64,000 bases of DNA from Rosettibacter firmus. Lineage in GTDB: Bacteria > Bacteroidota > Ignavibacteria > Ignavibacteriales > Melioribacteraceae. Both the position numbers and the translations under genes were made by a program. Position 1 is the first letter of the stretch, and every line of letters starts with the position of its first letter. Positions 26,911 through 36,354 of this stretch are shown here, piece after piece. Under the pieces are notes generated by a model. It was given only the letters and a program-made list of their open reading frames with translations, ran no database searches and was not told where the DNA came from. The stretch spans positions 186,001-250,000 of the forward strand of contig NZ_JAYKGJ010000004.1 of assembly GCF_036860695.1 (NCBI RefSeq), read 5' to 3'.

Positions 26911-28254
26911 ATGGGGAAGTTCAAATATGTAATTAAAAGAAGTGGTGCAATAGTTCCATTCAATCCAGATAGAATAGCAAATGTTATATACAGAGCGGCC
27001 GTTGCTGTTGGCGGAAGAGATAAAGAAAGGGCAGAACAATTAGCCAAACAAGTTGTTGCCATGCTCGAAGAAAAATATGAAGAAGGTTATAAGCCGCATG
27101 TTGAAGAAATCCAGGATATGGTTGAAAAAGTACTTATTGAAAATGGTCATGCAAAAGTAGCTAAAGAATTTATACTTTATCGAGAAGAAGCTGCTCGTAG
27201 AAGGCGTGCTGATTCCAAACATCTTTCAAAACCATCTGAATTTATTCCATGGGCAAAAGTATGGAATTCACTCGACTGGGCAGTATCTCATAATCTTCAT
27301 ACAGTTGAATCTTTAAATCAAAGAATACGTAACGGAGAGTTTCCTCATATTGTTCATGAATCTGAATCTGCATATGAAACTCAACTCGATACAGCTGCTG
27401 AATTAATTAAAGAAAGAAGTAAAGAACTAAAGATGGTTTTTGTTAGTGGTCCTTCTTCATCTGGAAAAACAACCACCACACTTAAACTTGAACAAAGGCT
27501 TAATAAAATGGGAATGAAGTTCGTTCCTTTAATTGTTGATAATTACTTTTTTGATCTTGAACTTCATCCAAAAGATGAATTTGGTGATTATGATTTTGAA
27601 ACTCCACAAGCTCTTGATTTAGAAATGATAAATGACCACTTAAAAAAACTTGCAAATGGAGAAGAAGTAAAAATACCTTATTACGATTTTAAGGAAGGAA
27701 AAAGATATTTAGATAGAACTCCTTTAAAAATTGAAAAAGATGAAGTATTGTTAATCGATAGTCTGCATGGATTATATCCAGAATTCAGTAAAGAAATTCC
27801 AGCTGAACAAAAATTCAAGCTTTATCTTGAACCTTTACTTCAAATGAAAATGCCAGATGGAAAATATATTAGATGGACAGATTTAAGAATGATTCGTCGT
27901 ATGTTGCGAGATTCTGTTCATCGTGCATACAATCCAGAACAAACATTATTACACTGGCATTATGTTCGTTCATCTGAAAAAAGAAATATTTTACCATATT
28001 GTAATACTGCAGATTATATTATAAATACTTCAATGTCATACGAAGTTGCACTTTATCGACCCAAGCTTTTAGATAGTTTTCGAGAATGGGAAAAGAAATA
28101 TCAGGGGGATCCACTAAGAGAAGATGCATACGAAAGAGCATCGAGAGTAAGAAAAATGCTCGAAGCAGTTGAACCCGTAGAAGACGATTCTCCAATTCCT
28201 GGCGACTCCGTTCTACGTGAGTTTATTGGTGGAAGTACTTTAAAGTATCATTAA
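26911..28254 (+). CDS. ATP-cone and uridine-kinase-like fusion (nucleoside kinase)
   Basis: About 447 residues. The N-terminal 90 residues form an ATP-cone (KYVIKRSGAIVPFNPDRIANVIYRA ... EFILYREEAARRR), a nucleotide-sensing domain best known from ribonucleotide reductases and NrdR. From about residue 165 follows a P-loop kinase of the uridine kinase/phosphoribulokinase family (VSGPSSSGKTTTTLKLEQRL, VDNYFFDLELHPKDEFGDYDFETPQALD, LLIDSLHGLYPE). The combination suggests a kinase whose activity is set by ATP/dATP level. I chose the ATG at 26911 over a TTG two codons upstream. Confidence 0.85.
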   Translation: MGKFKYVIKRSGAIVPFNPDRIANVIYRAAVAVGGRDKERAEQLAKQVVAMLEEKYEEGYKPHVEEIQDMVEKVLIENGHAKVAKEFILYREEAARRRRADSKHLSKPSEFIPWAKVWNSLDWAVSHNLHTVESLNQRIRNGEFPHIVHESESAYETQLDTAAELIKERSKELKMVFVSGPSSSGKTTTTLKLEQRLNKMGMKFVPLIVDNYFFDLELHPKDEFGDYDFETPQALDLEMINDHLKKLANGEEVKIPYYDFKEGKRYLDRTPLKIEKDEVLLIDSLHGLYPEFSKEIPAEQKFKLYLEPLLQMKMPDGKYIRWTDLRMIRRMLRDSVHRAYNPEQTLLHWHYVRSSEKRNILPYCNTADYIINTSMSYEVALYRPKLLDSFREWEKKYQGDPLREDAYERASRVRKMLEAVEPVEDDSPIPGDSVLREFIGGSTLKYH

Positions 28255-28264
28255 TATAAAATAA

Positions 28265-28302
28265 GAGATGCGCGAAGTTTTATAATGCGCATCTCCTTTT
28301 TA
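28265..28302. terminator. Intrinsic terminator between convergent genes
   Basis: GAGATGCGC (28265-28273) pairs perfectly with GCGCATCTC (28287-28295), followed by CTTTTT on the plus strand. On the minus strand the stem is followed by TTATTTTAT, so it may serve both the kinase gene and the RND gene. Confidence 0.85.
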
Positions 28303-28305
28303 CAA

Positions 28306-31300
28306 CTATTCGATTTTCAAATTTCTTTTCTTTAAAAAGCTTTTTACTTTTTCTCCTGCATGTTCAAAAACAATGTAAAGAATTGGAATAACAATTAATG
28401 TAAGTAAAGTTGTTGTTGTTAATCCACCAATTACAGCTTTGGCAAGAGGCGACCATGTCTCTGAACCTGTACCTATACCAATTGCAAGAGGAACCATACC
28501 AAGTATAGTTGTTAATGCAGTCATTAAAACTGGTCTTATTCTGGCTCTACAACCAAATTCAACTGCTTCATACAATTCCATCCCTTTTCTTCTCTGTTGA
28601 TTTATATAATCCACAAGCACAATCCCATTATTAACTGCAATACCAACCAGCATCACAACTCCTACAAGAGCCATTACACTTATTGTTGTTCCTGTGATTG
28701 CAAGAAAGATAAACACACCAATAATTGAAAGTGGAACTGTAAACATAATTATTAATGGATCTACTAAAGATTCGAATTGAGAAGCCATTATCATATAAAC
28801 CAGAATTACTGCTGCTATAAATGCAAGTCCAAGATAAAAGAATGCTTCCTGTTGATCTTCTGCTGTACCACCAATAATTACCTGATATTCTGATGGAATA
28901 GGAGTTTCTGCAATAATTCTTTTAATTTCACTTACAGCTTTTGATAAATCAATTCCAGACAGGTTACATCCAACAGATACAAATCTACTCTGATTTTCTC
29001 TAAAAATTGTAGGACTAGATTGTTCTTCTCGAATTTCTGCTATGTCTTTTAATTTAATTCTTCCACCAGCTGGTAGAGCAATCTCGAGTTCTTCTAAAGC
29101 AGCTTTTGATTTTCTATATTCTCTTGCAAATTGAACATAAATATCATACTCATCACCTTTCTCACGATATTGAGATGCTACTTTGCCCTGAACTGCAGTA
29201 GAAATATTCATTGCCACCTGAAGTGTTGATAAATTATAATGATTGAGTAAATCTTTATTAAGATGAACTTGAATTTCGGGAGTTGTTTCTTTTGTGTTTA
29301 ATGATATATCAACCAGTCCATTTACATTTTCCATTTTTGATTTTAATTCGTTAGCAATTGCTTTTGCACCATCAATATCAAATCCAAAAACTTTTACTTC
29401 TATAGCCTTTTCTGTTGTGAATGAACCACCTTCCTGAAATGTATAAGTAATTCCGGGAATTTCATCAAACTTTTTTCTTAATCTATCCTGAATTTCAAAT
29501 TGCGATACACTTCTTTTTTCTTTTGGAATTAATTTAACAAATAATTCAATTGTACTTGAAGTTGTACCATAAGCACCAATTCCTTCACGTGTACCATAAA
29601 AAATTGAAACTGATTCTAAAATATCTTTGTCTATAACTTCTTTAATAATATCTTCAATTTTATATGCATATAATCTTGTCTTTTCAATAGGAGTTCCTGC
29701 TGGCGATTCTAACATTACATTAATAAAACCTTCATCTGTTCTTGGAAGAAATTCACCACCTAAAAAAGCTGCAAGTCCAAGAGATAAAATAAAAAGTACT
29801 GTTACAGAAATTAATATTATTTTTTTATGATAAAGTGACCAGTGTAAAATTTTACTGTATCTATCAGTAAGTTTTATTAACCATTCACCTATTGCATCTT
29901 TAATTCTGGTAAAACGAGTATTTTTCTTTACATAATCGAACTTTAAGATATTTGCAGACATCATTGGTACAAGAGTTAATGCAACAAGAAGTGAAACAGC
30001 TAAACTGAAAGTTATTGTCAAAACCATATCTTTAAATAATTGACCTGTGATATTAGGAACAAACAAAACTGGTACAAATACAACTATTGTTGTAAACGTA
30101 GAAGCAGTTATAGCCATTCCAACTTCGGTAGCTCCAATATCGGCAGCATCAAATTTATTTTCGCCAAGTTCACGATGCCTGTAAATATTTTCCAGAACAA
30201 CAATTGAATTATCCACAAGCATTCCTACTGCCAGTGCAAGTCCTGCCATTGAAATAATATTCAAAGTAACATTTGCTAAGAACATTACAGCAAATGTTGC
30301 AATGATTGATATGGGAATTGAAATTCCCATAATTATACTTCCACGTAAATTTCTTAAGAAGAAATAAATAACAAAAAATGAAAGAAAGAATGCGATAATT
30401 GCAGTATCTCTTAAGTTTGTAATTGATCTCATAATAAAATCTGCCTGATCCCAGAGAACACTCATTTTTGTTCCCTGCGGTAGTCTTGATATAATATCGG
30501 GAATTGCCTGATTAATTCTTCGACTTGTAAGAACTGTATTTGCATCTGATTGTTTGAAAATCATTATCATTACACCTTCGCCAAAGTCAGCTCGAACTTC
30601 GTTTGCATTTTCTTTGTATCCATCTTCAACTTCTGCAACATCTTTAACATAAACAGGCAAACCATTTTTATAAGTAATAATTGTATTTTTTATTTGGTCG
30701 AGAGATGTATATTCACTGAATACTCTTAGATTATAACTTTTATCTGTTGTCTCAATTGTACCTGATGGTAAAAGTCCACTTCCATATTGAATAGCTTGAG
30801 AAACATCATTAGGAGAAATATCATAAGAAGCCAATAAAATTGGATTGATGTTTACATTAATTTGTCTTTGTAATCCGCCCATAGTTTGAACAGAAGCAAC
30901 ACCTTCAACTCTTTCGAGTAGTGGTTCAATTTTTTCTTCGGATAATTTTCTTAATTCTGCAGGTCCCAGGTAAGGAGAACTAATGCTTATATAACTAATA
31001 GGCATCATTGATGGATCAAATACAAAAACCATTGGTTGAGATGCATCTTCTGGCAAATAATCTCGTATGTAATCCAGATTTTTTCGAATATCATTTTCTG
31101 CCACCTGCATATTCGTACCATATTTAAACTCAAGCGTAACAATTGAAGAGCCTTTAAAGGATTGTGAAGTAACTCTTTCAATGTTTTTTACTGAAGATAC
31201 TGCTTCTTCAATAGGTCTGGTTATTAAATTTTCAATATCTTCCGGTCCAACTCCAGGATAATTAGTTATTACACCTGCAATTGGAAAAGTAATATCCGGG

Positions 31301-31416
31301 AAAAAATCTATTTTCAGTTGTGAAAAAGAGAACAAGCTGAATAAGATTATTACACCATAAATCATTAAAAGAGTTATCTGACGTTTAAGAGAAAATTTTG
31401 TAAGTATCATAGTCAA
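28306..31416 (-). CDS. RND efflux transporter, hydrophobe/amphiphile type (AcrB/MexB-like)
   Basis: A 1036-residue inner-membrane pump with the family layout: helix 1 (residues 11-31), a large periplasmic loop (PDITFPIAGVITNYPGVGPEDIENLITRPIEE), helices 2-6 containing GLALAVGMLVDNSIVVLENIYR with the proton-relay Asp region, a second periplasmic loop and helices 7-12 (GVVMLVGIAVNNGIVLVDYIN). It uses the proton gradient to expel drugs, detergents or other amphiphiles through a tripartite channel. It lies 3 bp after the adaptor gene in the tetR-tolC-adaptor-pump operon. Confidence 0.95.
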   Translation of the reverse strand: MTMILTKFSLKRQITLLMIYGVIILFSLFSFSQLKIDFFPDITFPIAGVITNYPGVGPEDIENLITRPIEEAVSSVKNIERVTSQSFKGSSIVTLEFKYGTNMQVAENDIRKNLDYIRDYLPEDASQPMVFVFDPSMMPISYISISSPYLGPAELRKLSEEKIEPLLERVEGVASVQTMGGLQRQINVNINPILLASYDISPNDVSQAIQYGSGLLPSGTIETTDKSYNLRVFSEYTSLDQIKNTIITYKNGLPVYVKDVAEVEDGYKENANEVRADFGEGVMIMIFKQSDANTVLTSRRINQAIPDIISRLPQGTKMSVLWDQADFIMRSITNLRDTAIIAFFLSFFVIYFFLRNLRGSIIMGISIPISIIATFAVMFLANVTLNIISMAGLALAVGMLVDNSIVVLENIYRHRELGENKFDAADIGATEVGMAITASTFTTIVVFVPVLFVPNITGQLFKDMVLTITFSLAVSLLVALTLVPMMSANILKFDYVKKNTRFTRIKDAIGEWLIKLTDRYSKILHWSLYHKKIILISVTVLFILSLGLAAFLGGEFLPRTDEGFINVMLESPAGTPIEKTRLYAYKIEDIIKEVIDKDILESVSIFYGTREGIGAYGTTSSTIELFVKLIPKEKRSVSQFEIQDRLRKKFDEIPGITYTFQEGGSFTTEKAIEVKVFGFDIDGAKAIANELKSKMENVNGLVDISLNTKETTPEIQVHLNKDLLNHYNLSTLQVAMNISTAVQGKVASQYREKGDEYDIYVQFAREYRKSKAALEELEIALPAGGRIKLKDIAEIREEQSSPTIFRENQSRFVSVGCNLSGIDLSKAVSEIKRIIAETPIPSEYQVIIGGTAEDQQEAFFYLGLAFIAAVILVYMIMASQFESLVDPLIIMFTVPLSIIGVFIFLAITGTTISVMALVGVVMLVGIAVNNGIVLVDYINQQRRKGMELYEAVEFGCRARIRPVLMTALTTILGMVPLAIGIGTGSETWSPLAKAVIGGLTTTTLLTLIVIPILYIVFEHAGEKVKSFLKKRNLKIE

Positions 31417-31419
31417 TCC

Positions 31420-32520
31420 TTATTCAATTACTTTAACTTTTTGATCTTCTTTAACGATGTTTTGACCAACTACAATTATTGTATCACCAAAATTTAATCC
31501 ATCTGTTATTTCAATTTTACCATCACTGAAAATTCCTGTTTTAACTTCTTTTAATTTTGCTTTTCCGTTCTGAACAGTAAAGATAAAATATTTTTTTACC
31601 GGGCTTTGCATTCCTGTCTCTTTATCAATTTTTACTTCTGTTTGAGTGAGTAAAGCAATTTCAGGAACAACAACACTATTAGGATGATTTTCAATTTCGA
31701 TGAGAAATTCTCCAAACATTCCGGATCTCAATCTTGAATCGTTTGTAGGAATAGAAATTTCTACTTCTAAAGATTTTGATAATCGATCAAGTGCGGTATT
31801 CATTTTTTCTACTCTACCATAAAATTCTTCTCCGGGAATAGTCGGGAATTTAATAACAACCTTTTGACCAATCTTTACATATTGAATATCTTTGCCAGTT
31901 ATATAAGCCTTTGCTTTCATCTTTGAAGGTGAAACCACCTGAGCCGCAGGTTGACCAATATTTATCATCTGATTTTCTTCTACAAAAATTGCAGCTACAG
32001 TTCCATCAAAAGGAGCTTTAATAAAACAATTTTCATATTGCTCTTTCGCCTGTTCATAAGATGCTTTTGCCTGATTGAGTGCTTGCTCGGCAGTTTCTTT
32101 TGTTGTTTTGACCTGATCAAATTGTTGTTGACTTATCGCCTTTTGTTCATAAAGTTTAAGCATCCTCTCATATTCTTGAATAGCCAATTTTGCTTGAAGT
32201 TCTGCTGTCTTTAATGCAGAATTTGCGATTTCAAGTCCCTGTCTTTGCAAATCATTTTTTTGTTGAATTATAATCTGATTTTTATTTACTCTTTGACCTG
32301 GTCTAATGAAAATTTTTTCTACTCGTTCTGCAGTCTTACTATAAACAATCACATCTTCTTCTGCAGTAATTGTTCCTGTTACTTTTACATATCTCGAAAT
32401 TGACTCACTTCTTACTTTATAGATTTTTACAGGAACTATTTTTTCTACATTTTCATTTGATTGCTTTGAACAACCAATCATCAAAGCTATAATCAAAAAA
32501 AGAATTATTTTCCTTTGCAT
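31420..32520 (-). CDS. RND periplasmic adaptor lipoprotein (membrane fusion protein)
   Basis: A 366-residue lipoprotein (ALMIGCSKQ, Cys about residue 17) with the adaptor layout: beta-barrel/lipoyl half (VTGTITAEEDVIVYSKTAERVEKIFIRPGQRV), a coiled-coil hairpin (about 100-165: QGLEIANSALKTAELQAKLAIQEYE ... ALNQAKASYEQAKEQYENC), the return lipoyl half (FIKAPFDGTVAAIFVEENQMI) and a C-terminal membrane-proximal domain. It joins the inner-membrane pump to the outer-membrane channel. Confidence 0.94.
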   Translation of the reverse strand: MQRKIILFLIIALMIGCSKQSNENVEKIVPVKIYKVRSESISRYVKVTGTITAEEDVIVYSKTAERVEKIFIRPGQRVNKNQIIIQQKNDLQRQGLEIANSALKTAELQAKLAIQEYERMLKLYEQKAISQQQFDQVKTTKETAEQALNQAKASYEQAKEQYENCFIKAPFDGTVAAIFVEENQMINIGQPAAQVVSPSKMKAKAYITGKDIQYVKIGQKVVIKFPTIPGEEFYGRVEKMNTALDRLSKSLEVEISIPTNDSRLRSGMFGEFLIEIENHPNSVVVPEIALLTQTEVKIDKETGMQSPVKKYFIFTVQNGKAKLKEVKTGIFSDGKIEITDGLNFGDTIIVVGQNIVKEDQKVKVIE

Positions 32521-32533
32521 TTTTTCCTCTTAA

Positions 32534-33871
32534 TTATTTCCAGATTTTATCTAAAAGACCAATTGATTTTAGTAATGCCAGTTGACTTACATTATAATTA
32601 TAAATTCCCTGCAAGTAGTCACTTTTACTTTTGGTATAAAGTAATTGTGCATTTAAAACATCAAGCTGACTGCTCATTCCCTGTGAATAAAGCAGATTAG
32701 AGATACGAAGACTTTCTTTATATTGCTCAAGTGCATCTTTCAAACTCTGTAAATTTTTAGATGCTTCATTAAAGCTATAATAACTCTGTTCAATTTCTAA
32801 ATCAGCAGCATATTGAGCTTGATTTAAGTACAAATTCATTTGATCAGATTTAATCTTAGCAATTTGATAATCAATGATTCTTTTACCTCCATCAAACAAT
32901 TGCCAGGATAAAGATAAAGTCAATGATTTTGAACGGATATAATCGTTCCAGGTAACTTTTGTATTTTCCATTGGAGCTGCATAATCCAGACTTGCCATAA
33001 TAGCTACTGTTGGTGCAAAACTACTGAGTGCAATTTTCTCACCTGCTTTAGTTGTTTCTTGCTGATATTTCAATGCTTTTAAGTCATTTCTTTTTTCTTT
33101 TGAAATTGCTTTTAATTCATCCAGAGAGATATTTTCATATTCATTTAGAAAATCTTGTTTATCGAGACTATCTATAACAACAAGAGAATCTTCGAGTGGA
33201 ATATTAAGTAGCATCTTCAATCTCTGCATCGATAATTTTTTATTCGATAAAGCAGATTCATAAACAGGCAAGGTTGATGAATATTGAGCTTTGGCACGTT
33301 GCAAATCAAGTTCGGTTGCTGTGCCTGCATTATAAAATTTTTTTACCTGTTCTAAATTTTGTTTTGCAACTTTAATTGCTTCTTCTGCTGTTTTACACAT
33401 TTCATTTGCAAGTATAATTGCATAATAAGCCTGCATTGCATTAAGCACAGTCTCTTCTTCTTTTCCTTCTAATTCCTCTTTCAAAGATTTTCTAATATTA
33501 TTTTGAATATTATAATTAAACCATCTTGCACCACCTGTAAACAATGGGAGCGATAAATTAAATGAGTGTTGAAAATTATATGGTGTTCCAACAACAAATC
33601 TCTGTCCCATAAAAACAAATACAGGAAGTTCTATGTTTTTCTGAGCAATGCCCTGATATGACAGAGAAGGAAGAAAATTCGATAGAGATTTCCAGGTTTC
33701 AAAATTTTGAATTTCATAATCGAGCGACTTTGATTTAAGCGAGAGATTTTCTTTTAATGAAATATCAATAACATTTTTCCAGGATAAATAAATTATACGT
33801 TTTTCTTTCTGTGCATAAATTATCGAAGTAAAAATAAAAACAAACAATAAGAGCTTTTTACTGTAATTCAT
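32534..33871 (-). CDS. TolC-like outer-membrane efflux channel
   Basis: A 445-residue protein with a signal peptide and the two structural repeats of the outer-membrane efflux family, rich in long alpha-helical heptads (NAMQAYYAIILANEMCKTAEEAIKVAKQNLEQVKKFYNAGTATELDLQRAKAQ and the matching second repeat ending LLYSQGMSSQLDVLNAQLLYTKSKSDYLQG). The AGTATELDLQRA and GMSSQLDVLNAQ pair is the hallmark of the family. It is the first structural gene of the efflux operon. Confidence 0.92.
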   Translation of the reverse strand: MNYSKKLLLFVFIFTSIIYAQKEKRIIYLSWKNVIDISLKENLSLKSKSLDYEIQNFETWKSLSNFLPSLSYQGIAQKNIELPVFVFMGQRFVVGTPYNFQHSFNLSLPLFTGGARWFNYNIQNNIRKSLKEELEGKEEETVLNAMQAYYAIILANEMCKTAEEAIKVAKQNLEQVKKFYNAGTATELDLQRAKAQYSSTLPVYESALSNKKLSMQRLKMLLNIPLEDSLVVIDSLDKQDFLNEYENISLDELKAISKEKRNDLKALKYQQETTKAGEKIALSSFAPTVAIMASLDYAAPMENTKVTWNDYIRSKSLTLSLSWQLFDGGKRIIDYQIAKIKSDQMNLYLNQAQYAADLEIEQSYYSFNEASKNLQSLKDALEQYKESLRISNLLYSQGMSSQLDVLNAQLLYTKSKSDYLQGIYNYNVSQLALLKSIGLLDKIWK

Positions 33872-33974
33872 ATTTATTCCTCTCTAATTCAATAAAAAAT
33901 TTCAATTGCTGATACAATAGACGTTTAATTGCATACAAGAGTTTGTTATAATTTTTATGTACCAATAATCTCTG

Positions 33975-34030
33975 ACCTTTCTCTGCGTTCTTGGCGATTA
34001 AATTGTTGAAATCACAACGAACGTCAAGAA
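33975..34030. repeat. Imperfect palindromic intergenic sequence
   Basis: TTCTTGGCG on the left recurs as TTCTTGACG on the opposite strand on the right, and the segment carries the words CTCTGCG and CTTGGCG also found near 53.4 kb. It sits between tetR and the channel gene. Confidence 0.3.
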
Positions 34031-34045
34031 TTCTTTGATTATGTA

Positions 34046-34648
34046 CTAATCTTTAATTTCTTTATAAAAATTATTCCAGAGTTTCAGCATTTCCTTATCA
34101 AGATTTTGTAAGTTACCTTCAAGTAAAAGTCTCAAAGCAATTCCATCATTAGAATAAATAAACATTCGTGCAATTTGTTCATCTGACATTGGAGATGAAA
34201 ATTCTTTTTTTCTTCTCGCTATTTTCACAATTTTAATCCATTCATTAAGTTCATATTGTTGCACCTGTTTAACTTTTTGCTGAAAGCGGGGGAATAATTT
34301 CATTGCATCAAAAACTATGGTAATAAAATTTATATTAACCAAAGTACTTGAATCAAAAATTTCGTTTTTAATAGAAGTCAAAGTATTTTTAATATGCTTA
34401 ACATAATCCTGATAGAATTCTTTAAGTGAATTATGAGATAATTTTTCGTAATCAATCATCATTTTATCAAAGTAATAGGTATTTATAATTTCCTTAAAAA
34501 CCTGTTCTTTGCTTTTAAAGTAATGATAAAAAGCTCCTTTTGATAAGCCTGTTTCTCTAACAATATCCTGCATTGTTACTTCTTTATAACTTTTCTGAAG
34601 AAAAAGTTTAAAAGCTGTTTTAAGTATATGTTCTTTAGTATTTTGCAT
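34046..34648 (-). CDS. TetR-family transcriptional repressor
   Basis: A 200-residue protein with a classical N-terminal TetR helix-turn-helix (ILKTAFKLFLQKSYKEVTMQDIVRETGLSKGAFYHYFKSKEQVFKEII, residues 8-56) and a divergent ligand-binding C-terminal half. It is the first gene of the efflux operon and should repress it until a pump substrate binds. A palindromic operator candidate abuts its ATG. Confidence 0.92.
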   Translation of the reverse strand: MQNTKEHILKTAFKLFLQKSYKEVTMQDIVRETGLSKGAFYHYFKSKEQVFKEIINTYYFDKMMIDYEKLSHNSLKEFYQDYVKHIKNTLTSIKNEIFDSSTLVNINFITIVFDAMKLFPRFQQKVKQVQQYELNEWIKIVKIARRKKEFSSPMSDEQIARMFIYSNDGIALRLLLEGNLQNLDKEMLKLWNNFYKEIKD

Positions 34649-34649
34649 A

Positions 34650-34669
34650 AACCGACCGTTTGGTATGTT
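34650..34669. promoter_or_regulatory. Putative TetR operator
   Basis: AACCGACCGTTTGGTATGTT reads AAC..ACC....GGT..GTT, a 20-bp interrupted palindrome with 12 paired positions. It begins one base before the tetR start codon. ACC/GGT palindromes of this spacing are common operators of TetR repressors of efflux pumps. Confidence 0.55.
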
Positions 34670-34816
34670 CTAAAATATTATAATAAATACACATATCAAA
34701 ACAAATAATTTCCCAAAATTATATTTGATAAACTAAAGTATGCTGGAAATAATTAAATAATTTAATGACTTAAACGAAATGGAATTAAGAATTTCTGAAT
34801 TTAAGAAGGTAAAAAA

Positions 34817-34924
34817 TCAATCGTCATCATAATTACGAAAAGGATCTGGTTTGCCTGGTTTGAATAATTTAAAGGCAATCAGATAAGAAATTATAAATGC
34901 TAATATGATTAATAAAATTTCCAT
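34817..34924 (-). CDS. Small single-pass membrane protein, 35 residues
   Basis: From an ATG at 34924 the frame gives a hydrophobic helix (MEILLIILAFIISYLIAF) then a basic and proline-rich tail (KLFKPGKPDPF) ending in RNYDDD before TGA. An AAAAAGGAATT ribosome site is ideally placed. The layout (one N-out or N-in helix, short acidic end) is that of many bacterial membrane microproteins. It lies alone upstream of tetR; function unknown. The remaining sequence of the 34670-35207 gap shows one small hairpin and otherwise nothing recognisable. Confidence 0.6.
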   Translation of the reverse strand: MEILLIILAFIISYLIAFKLFKPGKPDPFRNYDDD

Positions 34925-35103
34925 AATTCCTTTTTAGTATACTTAATATTAAAAAGAAAAACAATGTCATATAATAAAAACAAATGAATTAGTTATTAAC
35001 GGGAATGAAATTTTTATAAATATTGATAATTGATAATGAGTTTAAGAAATTTGTTGAAACTATTTAGTAATTTTTTTCTTCTTACCTGCTACAAGCAGAT
35101 CTG

Positions 35104-35118
35104 CCTGTCGAAGACAGG
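35104..35118. other. Orphan small hairpin
   Basis: CCTGTC GAA GACAGG is a perfect 6-bp stem with a 3-nt loop, followed by TTTGTTCTTTTT on the plus strand. No plus-strand gene ends nearby; it may be a repeat fragment or terminate an unseen RNA. Confidence 0.4.
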
Positions 35119-35207
35119 TTTGTTCTTTTTAGATATTAAAACCAGAGTATTTTAAATTCTTTTGTACTTAAGAGTAAAAAATTAATATGGATATAAATAT
35201 ATAACAA

Positions 35208-35921
35208 ATGAAAAAGATTATTTATATCTCATTAATTTTGTTATTAAATACTATATTATATTCTCAAGAAACTGTCCGAATATTTGGACATGTCACTGAT
35301 TTTAATAATAATCCCCTTGATTCAGTATTAGTAATATTAAAAAACAAAAATTTTGAAAACTTATACCAAACTTTAACCAACAAATCAGGATATTTTTCAT
35401 TAAATGTCCCAAAAGGTTTTTATTATTGTATTTATGCTATTAAACCATCTGATTATGGAAAAACTAAATTAGAATATTGGGCATGGAATATTCCTGCATT
35501 AAATGACTTTGAAATAAATCCAAAATATGATCGATTAGAAATATATGGAATGAATGCTTTTGAACCACAAGTGGGGCCTTTCGAAACATATATGATTTAT
35601 TTCAGACCTATGAGTTTAACTAAAGTATTACAAATTCAAAAATTTATATCTAACTTAGATACATTAGATATAGCACCCAAAAATATATCATCAGACGAAT
35701 TAAAAGCTTATGTTAATGATATTCGTACCGATATAGTTAATATTAATAAGGTGTTAGAATATGGTAGAGGGAAGTATTTATATGGATATTTAATTCAAAT
35801 TATAAAGCCAATAAATAACAAAGAAATAATTCAAGGTTATGATAAAATCTCTATTATATTGAATTCTAAAGAAACAAATGAATATGGAATGGGAGAGTGT
35901 TTTATAAAAAAATTCCCATAA
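35208..35921 (+). CDS. Exported protein with carboxypeptidase-regulatory-like (Ig-fold) domain
   Basis: A 237-residue protein with a signal peptide (MKKIIYISLILLLNTILYSQ) and an N-terminal domain of the carboxypeptidase regulatory type (VRIFGHVTDFNNNPLDSVLVILKN ... TNKSGYFSLNVPKGFYYCIYAIKPSDYG). The rest is unlike anything I recognise, with aromatic, acidic stretches (LEYWAWNIPALNDFEI). It is single-copy with no close partner on its strand. A periplasmic or surface role is likely; nothing more can be said. Confidence 0.65.
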   Translation: MKKIIYISLILLLNTILYSQETVRIFGHVTDFNNNPLDSVLVILKNKNFENLYQTLTNKSGYFSLNVPKGFYYCIYAIKPSDYGKTKLEYWAWNIPALNDFEINPKYDRLEIYGMNAFEPQVGPFETYMIYFRPMSLTKVLQIQKFISNLDTLDIAPKNISSDELKAYVNDIRTDIVNINKVLEYGRGKYLYGYLIQIIKPINNKEIIQGYDKISIILNSKETNEYGMGECFIKKFP

Positions 35922-36298
35922 ATTAATAAAATAAAGTAATCATTCTTTTTCAAGAGAGATTTTAGTAAAGTAATTTCTAAAAATTAATTTTATTCAATAA
36001 CTTTTAATCTCTGGAGGTATGCCAAAAACAAAGTAATAGACTTGAATCTTTATAAAGTTTGAAAATTTGACTGCTCTCGAGCAAAAACAAAAATAAAATC
36101 AAGAATGATAAATTACTCCTAAAAGTATTTAGTAAGTTTATATAGTAATGATACACTCAAAACTCGTATGTCATTTTATTAATATTACTTCTTTAAGGCA
36201 TACTAAATAAGTTTTTATCTTTATGAATTATTTTTCATTTGAACAAATAGAAAGCAATTCACAATAAGGATTATTCCGTTGTGAAAAACATTCAGGTT

Positions 36299-36326
36299 GC
36301 CCTCGTCCTTTAACGGGGGCTTTTTT
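36299..36326 (+). terminator. Intrinsic terminator with no close upstream gene
   Basis: GCCCTCGT (36299-36306), loop CCTTTA, ACGGGGGC (36313-36320), then TTTTTT. The nearest plus-strand gene ends 375 bp before it. The stretch 35924-36298 is AT-rich with no recognisable gene; it could hold the long 3' UTR of that gene or a small RNA. Confidence 0.85.
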
Positions 36327-36354
36327 ATTTAGAAATACAATACTTCTGATTTTT

